Below the pieces are notes generated by a model, which did no database searches, was not told where the DNA came from, and saw only the letters and a program-made list of their open reading frames with translations. A stretch of DNA of 64,000 bases, taken from assembly GCA_029216955.1 (NCBI GenBank), contig JANAVB010006998.1:2771192-2835191 (forward strand), in the 5' to 3' direction. A program made the translations under genes and the position numbers. Below, piece after piece: positions 23,191 to 37,400 of the stretch. How positions within the stretch are numbered: position 1 is the stretch's first letter; each line of letters begins with the position of its first letter. This DNA is from Iris pallida. Taxonomy: Eukaryota > Streptophyta > Magnoliopsida > Asparagales > Iridaceae.

Positions 23191-24009
23191 TTAATAAAGA
23201 ATAGGTAGGAGCAGACGGAATTGGATTTTAAGATAGATATAATAAAACAAGGTGGGAATGGAATTTAGAAGAACAAAACCTGCAAGCACATCGCCAACTG
23301 CCTGAGCATCCTCAACTGTCATGGCGTAAGCACGCCCCTGCTGACCTCTTCCAGCCTGCTGCTGGAACTGCAAAAATCTCTGCTGCTGTGGCTGTAATGG
23401 TCCTCTCTGCTGCTGTCCTACCGGAGCATTGGCTCCTGCTCCTGGTGCTGCTCCCTGTGCTACTCTGCCTGTGTACTGGGAACACTCCCTCAGGTGGTGG
23501 TCCACTGCCCCACATATTAGGTACCGGCCCAACCTCTTCCTGCACTCACCCCATCCATGTCCCGACTTCTTGCAATAGGGACAACTGATCGTCTTCGGGT
23601 CCTGACCCCGATACTGATGCTGCACTTGCTGAACTCCCACTGGGGTCTGCGTCTGCTGAAACTGCACATGGGGCCTCTTGGCCTGGCCTCTACTGCTGCT
23701 GGTACCACGAGCGTCCCGTCCCCTCTTGAACAACTGTTGCCGCTGAGTTTCCACTATCTGCTGGAAGAAGGAGAACAATCGTGCCACGTCCTCTGATCCT
23801 GAAGACGACTGCTGCTGAAGAACGTTCGGGACGACAGAAGAAGGTCTCGGAGTAGGGAGAGGTGCACTCCCATAGGCTGCAGATATCCTAACCTGAGCTG
23901 GCACAACAGGAACTACAGTCTCGGGGCCCTGCTGATCAGGACGAGGAGTGGTAGACCCCTCAGTGGTATCTCCCTGATCGAGACGATGAGATCGTATCTC
24001 CATACCCAT
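23191..24009 (-). CDS. E2 gag-like nucleocapsid protein (272 aa frame)
   Basis: This open frame of 272 codons starts MGMEIRSHRL. It is rich in Gln, Pro and Gly and contains a canonical CCHC zinc knuckle, CPYCKKSGHGWGEC, at about residues 142-155. A second, imperfect one, CGAVDHHLREC, follows closely. The usual gypsy capsid domain before the knuckle is shortened or absent; E1's gag has it. The frame runs into AT-rich sequence after GDVLAGFVLLNS, roughly where protease would follow in E1. It probably acts as an RNA-binding nucleocapsid protein, if expressed. The start is chosen because it is the first ATG after the 5' LTR and leader on this strand. Confidence 0.75.
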   Translation of the reverse strand: MGMEIRSHRLDQGDTTEGSTTPRPDQQGPETVVPVVPAQVRISAAYGSAPLPTPRPSSVVPNVLQQQSSSGSEDVARLFSFFQQIVETQRQQLFKRGRDARGTSSSRGQAKRPHVQFQQTQTPVGVQQVQHQYRGQDPKTISCPYCKKSGHGWGECRKRLGRYLICGAVDHHLRECSQYTGRVAQGAAPGAGANAPVGQQQRGPLQPQQQRFLQFQQQAGRGQQGRAYAMTVEDAQAVGDVLAGFVLLNSIPTLFYYIYLKIQFRLLLPILY

Positions 24010-24447
24010 CCTGGAGACAGATCAAACAAGGAATCAATACTGAGATATAAAATGATAATTCAAGGGAGGACAGTTATTCAAGGAAGCAAACCTTCAACAA
24101 GAATTTTGATGGCAGGAATCCAGTTAAGAGTTTTCCTAATGCGATTGAGTACCCTAAAATAAGGATATTAATCTAACACAAGAAATTAAAATCAACAACT
24201 ACAAAAATTTCAAAATCATCAACTAATACCAGGATTCAAAGTTCTACAGTGAATCCTCCAAAACCAAATTCAATCAAGGGAAAAGGAGTTTAAATCGTAA
24301 TTTCAAATGAGATTCTCAAGGGTCATCCCAGGAATCTCTCAAAGTATCCTAGCAGTGATTGAGTATCCACTCTCTCTAAGCCTATTCCTCAAATCCTATC
24401 GCAGGCTGTAGTGATACTCTAGTTCGAATACCACTACATAAACTCGA

Positions 24448-24465
24448 GACCTGCATGGGCCACCA
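24448..24465 (-). other. Candidate primer binding site of E2
   Basis: The minus strand reads TGGTGGCCCATGCAGGTC nine bases after the 5' LTR end at 24475. It is identical to the site in E1. Confidence 0.45.
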
Positions 24466-26024
24466 CTAAAAACGTGTCACGACCCGCACCCTAGAGTAAG
24501 GGCACGAGAACGTAACAACGCCCAGCCTACGCCGCAGTGTCGGCGATAGAACGCTGTCCTAGGTCAATCATCTAACAATATAAAAGTATCTGTACAGTTT
24601 ATACTCTCCGAATGGAGGTGACATAACAATATACATCTCAATCACATCTAGGGTAGAAGAACGAAAGACAGAAGATAGATAGTAACTCAAAGAGAACCAT
24701 AGCATAGATGAAATAAGTCTAAGTGTCTAGGATAACATAACATCAGAATGTCAACTCATAATACAATAAGTCTAAGAGTCTATACATCTCCACATCTCAA
24801 AATACAACTCAGAAAGTGAGACAAAAGTAAATATAGAAAAGACTGTCTAGACTAAACTGGTCTAGACTACTGGAACAACATCCTCAGCTGCAGGTGGATC
24901 CCGCTGGGGTCCACAACATAAGTATCATCTAGTCCTGCTCCAAAATAGGTAGACACCAGGCCTCATCCTCTATAATATTTTCAACAGGTCCAATCAGGAC
25001 AGGAACGAGCACAATACATCTCACGCAGTGCATAGCAGGTTAGGAAATACGATACAGGCAATAGAGTAAGATACATGAACTGCTGAAAGGAAATATACGC
25101 TGTAAAAGAGATAGCTATAATGAAATATCTACTGTATATAGAGAACTATAAGTGACTAGTGATGTAGAGCACAAGATAGGCATGTGAATGGCTAGAATTT
25201 GTACATGATTACACTACTGAGTTTGCACATGATTACACTACTTTGGAATTATTCACATGTCCACTTCTACTCCCCCGTTACCCCAATCAATACACAAGGA
25301 TCTATACAAGTTACGTTATTGTACATGATATCACATGGGGCCCATGAAAGGGTGCATATGATAGTATACATGAGGGCTCAGTAAACATGAGAGTACATGA
25401 TCACATGAGTGCACATGAATAATGGAAGCATAGGAGTACATGATGATAGTGAAACACACATAACATGAAGTACCCGATGCTCCCGAGGGGGATAACATCT
25501 CATGTAAAGATCCATATAGTACCAATCCGTGTTACCAACGTGACAGCAACAAGTAAAGTAATCTAGAGCGAGAAGTAAAGCCTGAACAAGTATGAAACGG
25601 TCAGAGAATGTACTCGCCTGCTGTATGAATGTCTGTAGAGAATATGCAGTCTGAGGAGAGGTGTCTGGCTCCTGATCAGAGCAACACAAGTCACAATGTA
25701 TTCTAAATAGTAAAAATGAAGTCTACTATGCATACTACATGATTCTAGGTCAATCTGGTCAAAAGTCAACTCTTGGTCAACTCTAAAGTCAAACTAGTCA
25801 AAGTTAGGTCAACACTAGTCAACTAGTTAGGGTTTTAGTCAAACTAGTCAAACTAGTTGTTTTAGGTCATTCCTAGTCAATTCTAGGTTAACTAGGTCAA
25901 CTTTGACCTAAGGTTGACTTTGGTCAACCCTTAGTCAACAAGGGTCAACTAGTTGGGTTTTGGGCCATTAGGGTTAGCCCCTAGCCATAGGCTAATGATG
26001 GGGTTTTTATATAAACTATATTTA

Positions 26025-26520
<496 letters not shown>

Positions 26521-27124
26521 TTATATATATATTACATATATATAGAGAGACAAAGAGAGAGGGACATAGAGAGAGATGTAAGAGAGTGAGAGGGTGAAAG
26601 AGAGGGATAGTGAGAGGGAGTTAGAGATGACAGTCAAAGGGGGGGGGACTGTTCTCAGTTTCCTGAGAACAGGAAACAGTTCCCCCAACCAATACACACA
26701 CAGTCCATATATACATAATATGTATATATATACATAACTACAAAAATACACAACCTAATACCCTCAAACCTCACCTACACTCACACATACATATATACTA
26801 CATATTTATACACTGAAAATACATATATACATGCATTAATCATATCAAAAATAGATTTGAAATTTGTTTTTAGAAAACTGGAACTTAATCCTAAAAACTG
26901 GAAAAATGTGGACTGTATAGGTAACTAGGGAAAACTCGATTACACATACGAAACCAAGCCAAGACTCGACTCCAATGGTTGGTAACAGAGCCCCTTGGTG
27001 TCCTCTAGTGTCTAGTGTCCCTAGGAGTCCACCACGACACATTTCGACGTGTCTACGACTCACAAAACCCAATCGGGTAAACCTGATACACACGCACACA
27101 CACAGTATCGTGCACGCGTGCAAC

Positions 27125-27720
27125 TCACCCTAGGACACGACACACATGATATTGTGTCTCGTGCTCGTGTCAGTAGGTAGGGTAGGTCTAGGGGTATGTG
27201 TCAGTGTGTCTGCACGGTGTCCACGTGTCTCACAGAGTCGACACGAGACACGTATCAGTCGAGGAAACTCGACTGTTACACACTGTTTCAGACAGCGTCG
27301 TACGGTGAGTCACGTGCCTCGTGCTCGTGTCACAGGATACGACGCACCACGTGCTCGTGTCCACGTGTACGCCAAATAAAGGGCTACACGATGGTGTCAT
27401 TACGAGGCACCCAAGTGTCGTGTCCGTGCGACACGACACGCTCGAAGTTGCCCTCGCGCGCGTGTGCACTGACAGCCCGTGTCCAGTGCGAGTGAGTTTT
27501 CTCACTCGACACGACACGAGGTGACACCAAATTTTGGGGGCATGTTCGCAGACATTGCCCCCATGTCCGTGTCAAAAATCTCGTGTCCTGGTGCACTGTA
27601 CAGTGAGTACGAGAGGTGAGGTAGCAGGGCATTAAAGTGTGCACTGTGCTGTGTCCTGGCAGTGTGTCCAAGTCGATTTTCGACACGAAAAAGACACCGT
27701 GTCGTGTTCAGTCAAGTGGG
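27125..27720. repeat. CGTGTC/GACACG-rich array in the E2 5' LTR
   Basis: Partner of 20040-20660, with few differences between the copies. The array was therefore present before this insertion. Confidence 0.8.
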
Positions 27721-28813
27721 GTTGTGACCTAGGTGTCTAGGGCTACCCAAAAACATATTTTGTTTCATATTTTAATAAAAACCAGTTCTTTGTGGCATTT
27801 GAACAAACACAGTTTCCTAGTCTAGGATACGTGTCCGATACGGACACCAAACCAACTCAAACCTTCACCAAATTTGTCCTACAGTACCCTAGTACCTAGA
27901 TGCATGCAAATATGAAGAGAAAACACAAAATTAACATGGTTTATGGACATTTACCTATTTGGTGAAAAATCAAGAAAACACCCAAGTAGGGGGGGTGTTC
28001 TTCCACTTGGTGATGCCCAAAAGCTTCCAAATTCCTTGATAGCAGGCCCTAACTAGTACCCTCTAGTGTAGGGGGGTCCAATGCAAAAGACTAGAGTGAA
28101 TTTGGTTCAAATTTGAGGAAGTTATCAAGGTTTGAAGAAATAGGATTTTTCTATGTTAAAATTCATGTATAATTCTTCATGAATGATACATTGGGTTAAT
28201 ATAGGATGGTGTAGGGCTAGGGTGGTGCCCTATGGCCGGCCAAGACTAGGGGGGTGTCCTTGGGCTTGCTTCATGGAGAAGGCAAAGACTTTAGGTGCTA
28301 AAGGCTTGATCTTTTGAGTGATTCAAGCAAAATATCTAAAATATAATATCTAGATATTTATCCTCCTTTACCCAATGTAAATATCTTTCCCCTAATCATT
28401 CTAGGTTAGTAGCTAACCTCTAGATTAGTGCTAAACTAGGTTAGGGACTAACATGACACTTAACAACAATTAAACAATAATAAAAACACATATATCCAAA
28501 TAATTCTAAATAAATCCTAGAAAATTACCAAAATACCCTTTAGGCTAAAAATCACTAATTTGGTGTTCTAAGCCTATGGCTAAGCTCTCATGGTCATGGC
28601 AACTTCTAGGTTAGAGAAAACTAGGGTTTACACTAAGTTATACTAACCAAAATCACAAAGTCATAAGTCATGACTTAGCATGACTTTAGAAAATGGTTTA
28701 ACTCAACTAAAACCACCAGAAAATCATACCATGACTAGAATACCACTAATAAATAATAGAAATAATAAATTTTCAAAAATTCCCAATTTCAGAAAACAGG
28801 GTGTTACAACAGT

Positions 28814-29604
28814 TGAAGTTCAACACCGCCTATCATCCACAAACGGATGGGCAGTCCGAGAGGACCATTCAGACATTGGAGGACATGCTACGGATTTGCG
28901 CACTCGACTTCAACGGTTCATGGGAGGATCATTTGCATCTAGTGGAGTTTGCCTATAACAACAGTTATCAGGCTAGCATCGAGATGACCCCGTTCGAGGT
29001 GCTATATGGACGGAGATGTCGCACGCCTTTATTTTGGGACGACGTTGGCGAGAGAGATTTACTTGGGCCAGAGATGGTGGTAGATTCAGCTGAGAAAGTC
29101 AGACTGATCAGAGAGCATCTCAGAGTTGCACAGGATCGGCAGAAGCACTGGGCGAACAGCAGCAGACGGTCACTGGAGTTCGCGGTTGGAGATAGAGTGT
29201 TCCTGAAGATCTTATCGACTAGGGGCGTCATCAGATTTGGCAGAGGCGGGAAGCTCAGTCCGAGATTCATAGGGCCTTTCGACGTGACGGCGCAGATTGT
29301 CAAGGTGGCATACCGACTAGCCCTTCCAGCTAGCTTGGAGGGAGTGCACGACGTATTCCATGTGTCTCAGCTTCGATGCTACATTTCGAACCCAAGCCAT
29401 GTGGTGGACTTTTCGGAGCTAGAGGTGGGTCCGAGATTGTCCTACGAGGAGCAACCTGTAGAGATCCTTGATCGGAGAGAGAAGTGCTTGCAGAATCAGG
29501 TTATTCTACTTGTCGGCGTCATGTGGAGGCACCACTCTCCTGGAGAGTCCACATGGAAGCGCGAGGATGAGATACGGGAACGCTATCCCGATCTGTTTGT
29601 TTGA
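28814..29604 (+). pseudogene. E1 integrase, C-terminal part with chromodomain-like end
   Basis: This is the continuation of 9051-9809 beyond E2. The frame is open for about 260 codons. It starts with [18 protein letters not shown], which holds the catalytic Glu. It continues with [12 protein letters not shown] and [16 protein letters not shown], a basic linker, a GPFDV region, VFHVSQLR, and then [14 protein letters not shown] and [19 protein letters not shown]. The last part resembles the C-terminal chromodomain-like module of Tekay/Del chromoviruses, which guides integration to chromatin. It is the best preserved piece of E1 pol. It ends at TGA (29602-29604). Confidence 0.92.
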
Positions 29605-29727
29605 TTGGATTGTTTGTACTCTGTTCAGAATTTTCCCTAATCCAATAAAATACTTGCATTGAATAATTGAGTTGAGTTGTTTGAAAAATTTATGTTATTG
29701 GTTGTCCTTTGAATTTTGAGGATGAAA

Positions 29728-29748
29728 TTTTTTTCAAGGGGAGAGAAT
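29728..29748 (+). other. E1 polypurine tract
   Basis: AAGGGGAGAGAAT lies immediately before the 3' LTR start TGTAACTCC and follows GAGGATGAAATTTTTTTC. It is the expected plus-strand primer. Confidence 0.8.
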
Positions 29749-32700
29749 TGTAACTCCACCTTCCTGATATTTGAAAATTTCAAAGTTTTTATATTTAATT
29801 AAACAATTTGGAGATTGTTATATAATTTAATTATATGAGAAGCTATATACATATGTATTATCTTAGCCATTGGTCTTTAATTCATTTAGAAACCTGTGAT
29901 CCCTATTTTAAAACAATTCCAATGAGCAAAGCCCATTTTGGGAGGCCTAAAACCTCACCAATTAATTCTTGAGGAAAAATAAACTTTTCCTCTTTCCATT
30001 CAGCCTAACTTCATTCAATCAAACCTCTTTGATTCAAAAATCGGTTTCCAAAGAATCTCATGTTCCATGTGCAGCCTACCAAAATTGCTTTTCCCGTGCT
30101 TTCCCACTCCTTCTCGATCCATCGATCCTCCTAACCGTCTATAAATAACCTCAATTTGCACCATTCTTTTCCTCATCATTCAGAGCTCCACAGTTGCGTA
30201 CTTCTAACTGAATCTGAGGAAGAAAAGAGAGAGTCGAAGGCGAAGGAGGATTAGCCATAGCTACGTTGATCGTCGATGCAAGATGGCTCGATGTGGGTGC
30301 TAGCCAGGTGAAGTTCTATCTTATAATTTGTTGAATCTCTGAGTGAGTAGTTGACTCTGGCTGATCGTTTCCTCTTTTCCTTTACAAATTATTGTTAGGA
30401 ATCTTGATCTCTGGATCGACAGTGATTCTTACAGTCCTTCATAGTCTGGCAATCGATTTGGTAAGGGATCGAATGATCTAATCTTCTAGATTTAAATTCA
30501 TGTCAATCAATTTTCCTTGATTCGGATCTATTGAGATTTTGATCAATTCCTTTTCAATTCACTCAGATCTGAGATTTTGATCTTGAAATTATTCAAGAAT
30601 AATCGATTCTCGAACGCTCAGAATAATCAATTGTGTGAGTACTTTGATTTTATTTTGATTCCAATATCCTGTCACCTACTGATTAGTGCTAAACTATGAA
30701 GTATGGATTGAAGGATCTCACATTAAACTTACAAGTGCTATGTTATCTCTGTTTTACTTCCTGTTCAGAGAAATTCTGGATCCATACAATTGAGTTTAGC
30801 TTGAGTCGATTGTGAGGTTGAGGCTCAGATTAGTGGTGTGATAGTAATCATCAGGTAACATCCCTCATCCTTGCATATTATTCAATTTTAGTATTTTTAA
30901 ATGCAAGGTTACGAGTAGGTGGTTTAGAAATATTACATGAACCTCATGAGTTTTGTTGAGGGATGATTAGTATTCAATTGAGTGGCTAATTCTTCTATAA
31001 AAATTCAGTGTAATAGGAATGTCTTTCGCGTTTATAAATTTCTGATTCCTCTTTCATTCTGGAATTTACATGGGGGTTGGTTCGCTATTGTTGCTGTATA
31101 TTTTACCAACATGGGTACTGTTCTGAGGGAATTGAGGTACTTTATTAATGGATAATGATCATTTCAGTGTAAATGGAAAAAGGATGTTGGAGTATTAGAT
31201 TTAAGTTATAGGATGGGGGTTTAGAGATATATTGATTTAATACAGGACAATGTCGTTAATGAGTTATTATAATTCCTAATTCTCTGAACTCGATTGATGT
31301 GAGGAATTATTGGACTGATAGATAGCAGTTATGACTGGATGTACCAGTGCTTTAATTAGGAAGGATTCAAATCAGTGCTCTGTTTAGAGTAATGATCCAT
31401 ATCAGTCCTAGTTAGAGGTTGGTTCCTACCAGTCCTGCTTAGGATTGAACTTTTATTGCAATATTTCGATTTGTCAAATCTTAATGACTGGTAGTGTATT
31501 TATTGATCAGAAGTGGGGATTAACATTGTTATCAAGAACCATAGACTGAATTTTAGTTTAACCAAGATAGATGATAATAGAGTGGTTGTGGTTGAACCTT
31601 ACTGTCAACTGATATATTGGTTTACTGTGTTATGTTGGAATGTGGTTCCTGAGATTTTTAGTCCAAACTGAGATTTCAGTTGAAGACTTAGATTTCAGAT
31701 TTAACCCGAGACTTTAGTTCAATCTGGATTTCAGGAACAGAGATAACATCTCATGGTTGTTCAATTTGGATTCCAGGAACCTGAGATGGTTCAGTCCAGT
31801 TTTGACTACAGGAACCTGAGATGTTTCAGTCCAGTTCTGAACTCTGGAACCTGAGATCACATCTCAATGGTTCAGTCCAATTTTGACTGCAGGAACCTGA
31901 GATGGTTCAGTCCAGTTTTGAACTCAGGAACCTGAGATCACATCTCATTGGTTAGTTCAGTCTAGGATTCTTTTAATTATAGTATTTATTTCAATTCAGG
32001 AACTTGAGATCTTTATAAGTTAATTAAGGTTCATTGAAGATTCTCTATGGGTCAAAATGGAACCTGGAACCACTGTAAGTATTAGTTCAGTGAACACTTA
32101 GGTTCCTAGGAACCATTGCATGAACTGAGTATTATATGGGGACCAGGCCATATGTCATGGGTTCCCTACTTATAGCAGAGTCCTATTAGGACTATTGGTT
32201 CCAAACAAGTTCAACCCTCTTTTTAGAAGACTTCATTCATTGAGATAAGTTTATTTGTTTTACTTTCACTTGAGGTATATGAAGGCTTTGATAGAACCTA
32301 ATAGAATCAATCTTTAACTAATATGTTAGTCTAAACTAGATTAGGTAGAATAATCATTTATAGGGTAATTTGTTTTATCAAGTTAGAACTAAGGATAAAT
32401 GTTAAGGTGACTTTTCTAGATTAGAACTGGTTACCTTATGAATGTTGACTTATCAATTATAAAATCATTTAATACAGGAGGATATCCAGTGTATTTGATT
32501 ACATATACTTTTTTGGAGCTAGGCAAGTACACGCTACGGTCTTGTGCATTTTATTATATCCTGTGCTTCCTTGATTGACACACTGCAATACGACATATAA
32601 TTCTGGTGCTCATGTTCCTTGTTCTTATTACTTGAACCTGGGGTGGGAAATATACTATTTATGTGACCAAACCCGAGAAACAACTCAGGTGTGTTTAGCT

Positions 32701-33432
32701 TAGGCCCCGCATCGTGCACGCGGGTCCTAAGCCGTACCATTCATGTGCTTTCATGTGCTTTCATGTGTTTACCCCTAGCCGGTCACATACTTAGTTATAT
32801 TTCAAATATTGTACACACATATTCAACAGATATATCATATACTTAGTTCCTATGATTCCTGAGATACCATGTTCTTTCATGTTCTTACATGCCATGTTCT
32901 TTCATGTTCTTAGATACCATGTTCTTTCATGCGCTTATACACCATGTTCTTTCATGTAATTTATTCACCATGTTCTTTCTTGTACTTTACATACTATGTT
33001 TCCTTGTACTTTCATATCATGATGTCTTGTTCATTACCTAGAATTGTACTTGCTCCGCTCCTGAAAAGGATATATTGCAGGTGAGTTGGAGGCCCTGTGC
33101 GACACCTATTATGGACAGGATATTGCTATTCTTGCTGAGCCAGCTGGAGCTGTGTTGGACCTAGAGGCTGTAGAAGCCTAGAGCTTACCTTAGTACTTTA
33201 TAGTTTTACTTTGTACTTGAGACTAGTAGACTTACTTTCATTGCTGGAATGTAATAAAATACTTAGACATGTACTTTTTTTTCTGGGATACATTTATAGA
33301 TGTTGTGTTTTCATACTTGTCTTGATATTTGGTTAGATTTCCCTAGTTTGGTACAGCTTACTTCGTCGTGTCTAACGACGAAGGCTGGGCGTGTCCGACT
33401 CGTGTCTGATTATTCGGGAGCGGGTCGTAACA
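29749..33432 (+). repeat. E1 3' LTR
   Basis: This 3,684-bp partner of 2132-5766 ends GGGTCGTAACA, and the target duplication CTATT follows. It keeps a TATA box at 30140-30147. The internal repeat array at 31740-31950 has an additional unit relative to the 5' LTR. Small frames such as 32534-32740 (minus) are not supported as genes. Confidence 0.95.
30140..30147 (+). promoter_or_regulatory. TATA box in the E1 3' LTR
   Basis: TATAAATA, about 390 bp into the LTR. The 5' LTR has TACAAGTA at the matching place (2523-2530), two substitutions away. Confidence 0.6.
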
Positions 33433-34342
33433 CTATTCATGTATACTCAATGTGAATCTTGTACTCTCATGATCACATGAGCTTCATGGAGAAACTATTG
33501 TACAAGGTAGCGTAACTGGATTGGATCCTTGTGTATTGATTAGGGAGGGTGAGTAGGAAATGGTTATGTGATCAAAATTCTATATTGTACAAATATTGTA
33601 TGCATCCATTGTACACTCACGTATGATGGAGTTACCTATTGTTATTGTATAACCTAACCCGTTTACATAACCCTATTGTGCTCTAAATCACTAGTACTTG
33701 CAGTTTTACTTATCCTATATATAATTTCAGTTATAAATTCTCTCTCGTTTTCATGTACATCTTCTTACAGTTCATGTAACTTACTCTTTTGCATGCTTTA
33801 TATTTCCTAACATGTTATGAACTGCATGAGATGTATTCTGCTCGCTCCTGTCCTGACTGGACCTGTTAAAAATATTACAGATGATGATGGTGACTGCCCC
33901 ACCTTCTATGGGGCACATGAGGGTGACCTTCAGGAGCCCGAGGAGCATCTAGCTCAGTAGAGGGTGCCTAGTCTAGTCTAGTATTTATTGTTTTCAGTTT
34001 GTATCGGATTGTTCCGATTGTTAGTTGAGACTTAGTTATATTTCAGGACTTGTATTTATTTGTGTTGAACATCTACTTTGTGTGGTGTGATAACTCTATT
34101 TATATTCAGTTCCTTTCTTTTATCTGATTCCATATCGTGCTCTATCTTTCCTAGACTTGTGATTGAGACATAGAGTTGAGATGTTATATTATACCTCCGT
34201 ACGGAGATGATATGTTTATATCATATTGTTGTTAGATGTTAGATGTTATAGACGAACTATACAATGTTCTACCGCCGGCACTGCGGCATAGGCTGGACGT
34301 AACCACGTTCTCGTGCCCTTCCTCAGGGTGCAGGTCATGACA
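33433..34342 (+). repeat. El0: right part of the LTR split by E1
   Basis: After the second CTATT, this resumes the sequence that stopped at 2131. It aligns with the reverse complement of the first 0.9 kb of the E2 LTR, including TCCTTGTGTATTGATT, GTTCTACCGCCG and TTCTCGTGCCCTT. It ends GGTCATGACA, the LTR terminus. What follows is the gag of a different element (G) rather than a primer site, so El0 is either a solo LTR or the 3' LTR of an element to the left. Confidence 0.82.
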
Positions 34343-34479
34343 CGTGTCCCACTCAGCTGCATTTATTGCAACGTGGCAACTGTTGTCGCTGCCCTCTGTT
34401 GTCACCAACATTATGATGCTTAGGTGCGTCATTCCTTCCTGCCGACCAAGGTCGTTTTTGGTTATTGCCTTGGTAGTTT
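34343..34479 (-). pseudogene. G gag, zinc-knuckle end
   Basis: The minus strand encodes a basic Asn/Gln/Arg-rich stretch with KRPWSAGRNDAPKHH, then CNKC, a stop, and VGH. This is the first half of a CCHC zinc knuckle. It is the direct continuation of the gag in 38094-38934, separated from it by the solo LTR S. The El0 LTR cuts it at 34342, in the middle of the knuckle. Confidence 0.8.
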
Positions 34480-37400
34480 TGTAACGCCCAAGTCCCAAAA
34501 TATAAGAGACTAAGTACGTAGACATGCCAGCTGTATACATACGAAGTAATTGGAGCCTTCGTATATATACATAAGCTGTAAAGAGAGTAAAACAAAACAC
34601 ACTAATATCATCCACAAAATAAAAAAATAATGATATAAAATTAACTTGGAAATTGTCATGTACAATCGTTGGGCGGAGACAAATCTACTACCAACCAATT
34701 TAATTGAGAAGAAGATACAAGGTAAGAATTTGTCGAGCGAAGCAAAAGTCAATCCAAAGCAATCATCTTGAAGCAAGAGGGTGAATCATGTCCTTGGCTA
34801 AGCACCTGCGAAAGGTCACAAAACATACCTGGAGAATTCACCAGGTCCTCAGAGGGACGTAATAAGATACAATAAATAACATGCCATGAACTGAATATAA
34901 AGCTGCTCAATAATAATCCGGACCATAACAAGGTTCAGTACCCTATCATCGAAGCAGATAACCACACCTCCAACCAAACAAGGACAATGTGTGGTAAACT
35001 AGTCCGCGACAAGATACTGTTCCAAGTCATGGTCAGGCATAAGTATAAAATTAAAAGTATATACACCTAACGGATAACGGTCACCTAATCACTCTATGTG
35101 TAATGCAATTGAGAATAGTGCATAGTCATATAACCTCCAAGTCAAGTCAAGAAAAAATAAGCAAGACCTCAGTAGCGAGTCTCAATACTATATACCATTT
35201 CTCAGTATCGAGCGAGTCTACAATATATAGTCTACCTATCGTTCCTCAGTAGCGAGCGAGTCTACGATAGATTGGGAGGAGGTCAATGCCCAGTTGTATT
35301 CTCCCTACCCAATGATCTAACTCTAATGACCACTAGTCTTGTATCATGCAATCCTAGTAGTAGTCATGGCCTAACGCTCGTCAAATATGTACCGCTGGCC
35401 ACTCAGTACACACATCGGAGATCTATATACGACTCGTGAATCATGGCATACAAGTGTCAAGGCCAATGAATGCAGGAGGTCTCTTCCTTGTAGGTCAAGT
35501 GTGCATACAATTAAAATAAATAAGGAAAGACAGAACTTAAGAGTAAAATTTGCATCTACGCATAATTGAGAAGTACAAGTTATAATTGCAGAAAATAAAT
35601 ACTAAATAAATTAATGCATGCAATATAACGAGCAAGGAAATAACAGTGATGGCAAGGTATCTTGCCTGGTGTGTCGCCTGGTATGGTGCGATGATCCGAC
35701 AAGTCATGTTTTGTCCAATAGCCAAGGTCGATTGTGTAAAGGTCCAAAATTCACGAGAATTAGAAATGCACGATCAGTCGGGATCAATTGTGATAATCAA
35801 GAAGAGTTAGTGGAAATAATTACATATACAATTTTTAAAAAATATTTTTAATATTTTAAAACTATATTTTATTAGTCCAAAAATGCTTGGGAAAATATTT
35901 GTAAATACTAGAAAAATTATTAGACAAATTTGGTAGCTACATTTTTTATAGTGAAAATATAATAAAATATTCGAGAATCTGGAAAAATCATTTTTTTGGG
36001 TAAAACTAGTTTAATTTGGAAATAATACTTTCATGTAAAAAAATGTAAATTATTTTAATAATATATTTTGTCTAAGCCAACTTCTATATTTATATATTTT
36101 GCAAAGTATTACCTATCTGTTATGATAGCAACAGTTTTTTAAGTAAATAATATTAATAAATAGTTACATTGTAAAATAAAATTAGTTAATTTTATTACTA
36201 TCAAAGAGACAAAAAGTGGAAATACTAAAAATATTAAAATATAATAGGAAGGAAACCATTAAGAACAATTGTTATCTCTATACAAATCAAAGAGCCAGAC
36301 AAGTAATAATAATAACAATAATATATAAAGTGAATTCGTGATTTCAATAAGCAAGTAATAATTAATATATGTAGGTAATATTGATAGTGGTCCTTTGTCA
36401 GATGTTCTATTATGATGTTGGAAATAAAGTCCAATAAAAAACTTAAAAAATTAAAATTTTGAACCTATAAGTGAAAGATAATTTACAATAATAAACTATG
36501 TCATTCCCTTCTTCTAATAATAATCTCTAAAGTACAACAATGGCGATGTTCTCCTAGCTTCTTTTGAGGAGAAACAAAAACAAAGGTCAGAACAAAGAGT
36601 TAAGAAAGAATTAAATAAATAAATAGAAGTATAATGAAGAGAGAGGAAGGGGAGCTAAGATGGAGAAGGGAGGGAGCAGGAGAGGAAAGAGAAAGAGGGG
36701 TGATCGTCCGGGGAGACTCGGAAGAGTGGATAGGAGACCAGCGGGAGAGGACTTACAGACGAAGACTTCGGCGCTAGGTGGACGCCGGTGGACTCGTCGA
36801 CAGTGGTATAGATCGTTTTGTCTTCTCCGGCGTGGGATCCAGATCGCACGGTGGCTAGGGCTGTGGATCCGATCGCCGATGGAGGCGCCGGAGGTGCGCA
36901 ACGACTCTGGAATGACCAAGCTACGGCGAAGGCGGCCAGGGCGGCAGGTGAGTCTCTTGGTGTGTTGCGATTGGGGTTTTTGGGCGGTCGCCGTAGTTGG
37001 CGCCGGTGATGGTGGTGGCTGAGGGTTGTGATTCATGGGGACAGAGGTGACGGAAGCTGTTGTGGTTGATGATGGCGACTGTGGTTACAGTGATGATAGT
37101 GGCAGTAGCGGTACTATTTTAGGGGGCACGACGGTAACGGTGGCTGCGGAAACAAGGAGAAGAAGTGGTGATGGCGGCTGGTTTGCGGACACGAGGAATA
37201 GGGTGGTCAGGTATGGGCCGAGGCCAGGAAGATGTAGTGGTAGTGAGACTGTGGTGATGATGATGATGATGATAATGGTGACAGAGGTTGTGTCGATGGC
37301 AGCTACTCGTGGTTGGCGGGGCTGCTGGGTATTAGGTTGTGGATGTTTTTGGAAAAGAGAGATGTCTTCCTTATATAGGAGGTCGGGTCCTTATTTATAT

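Noticed and set aside
36611..37036. GC-rich frames in solo LTR S, on both strands
   Set aside because: Low-complexity Arg/Gly or Pro/Ser/Leu products inside an LTR; no recognisable domain and no consistent frame.
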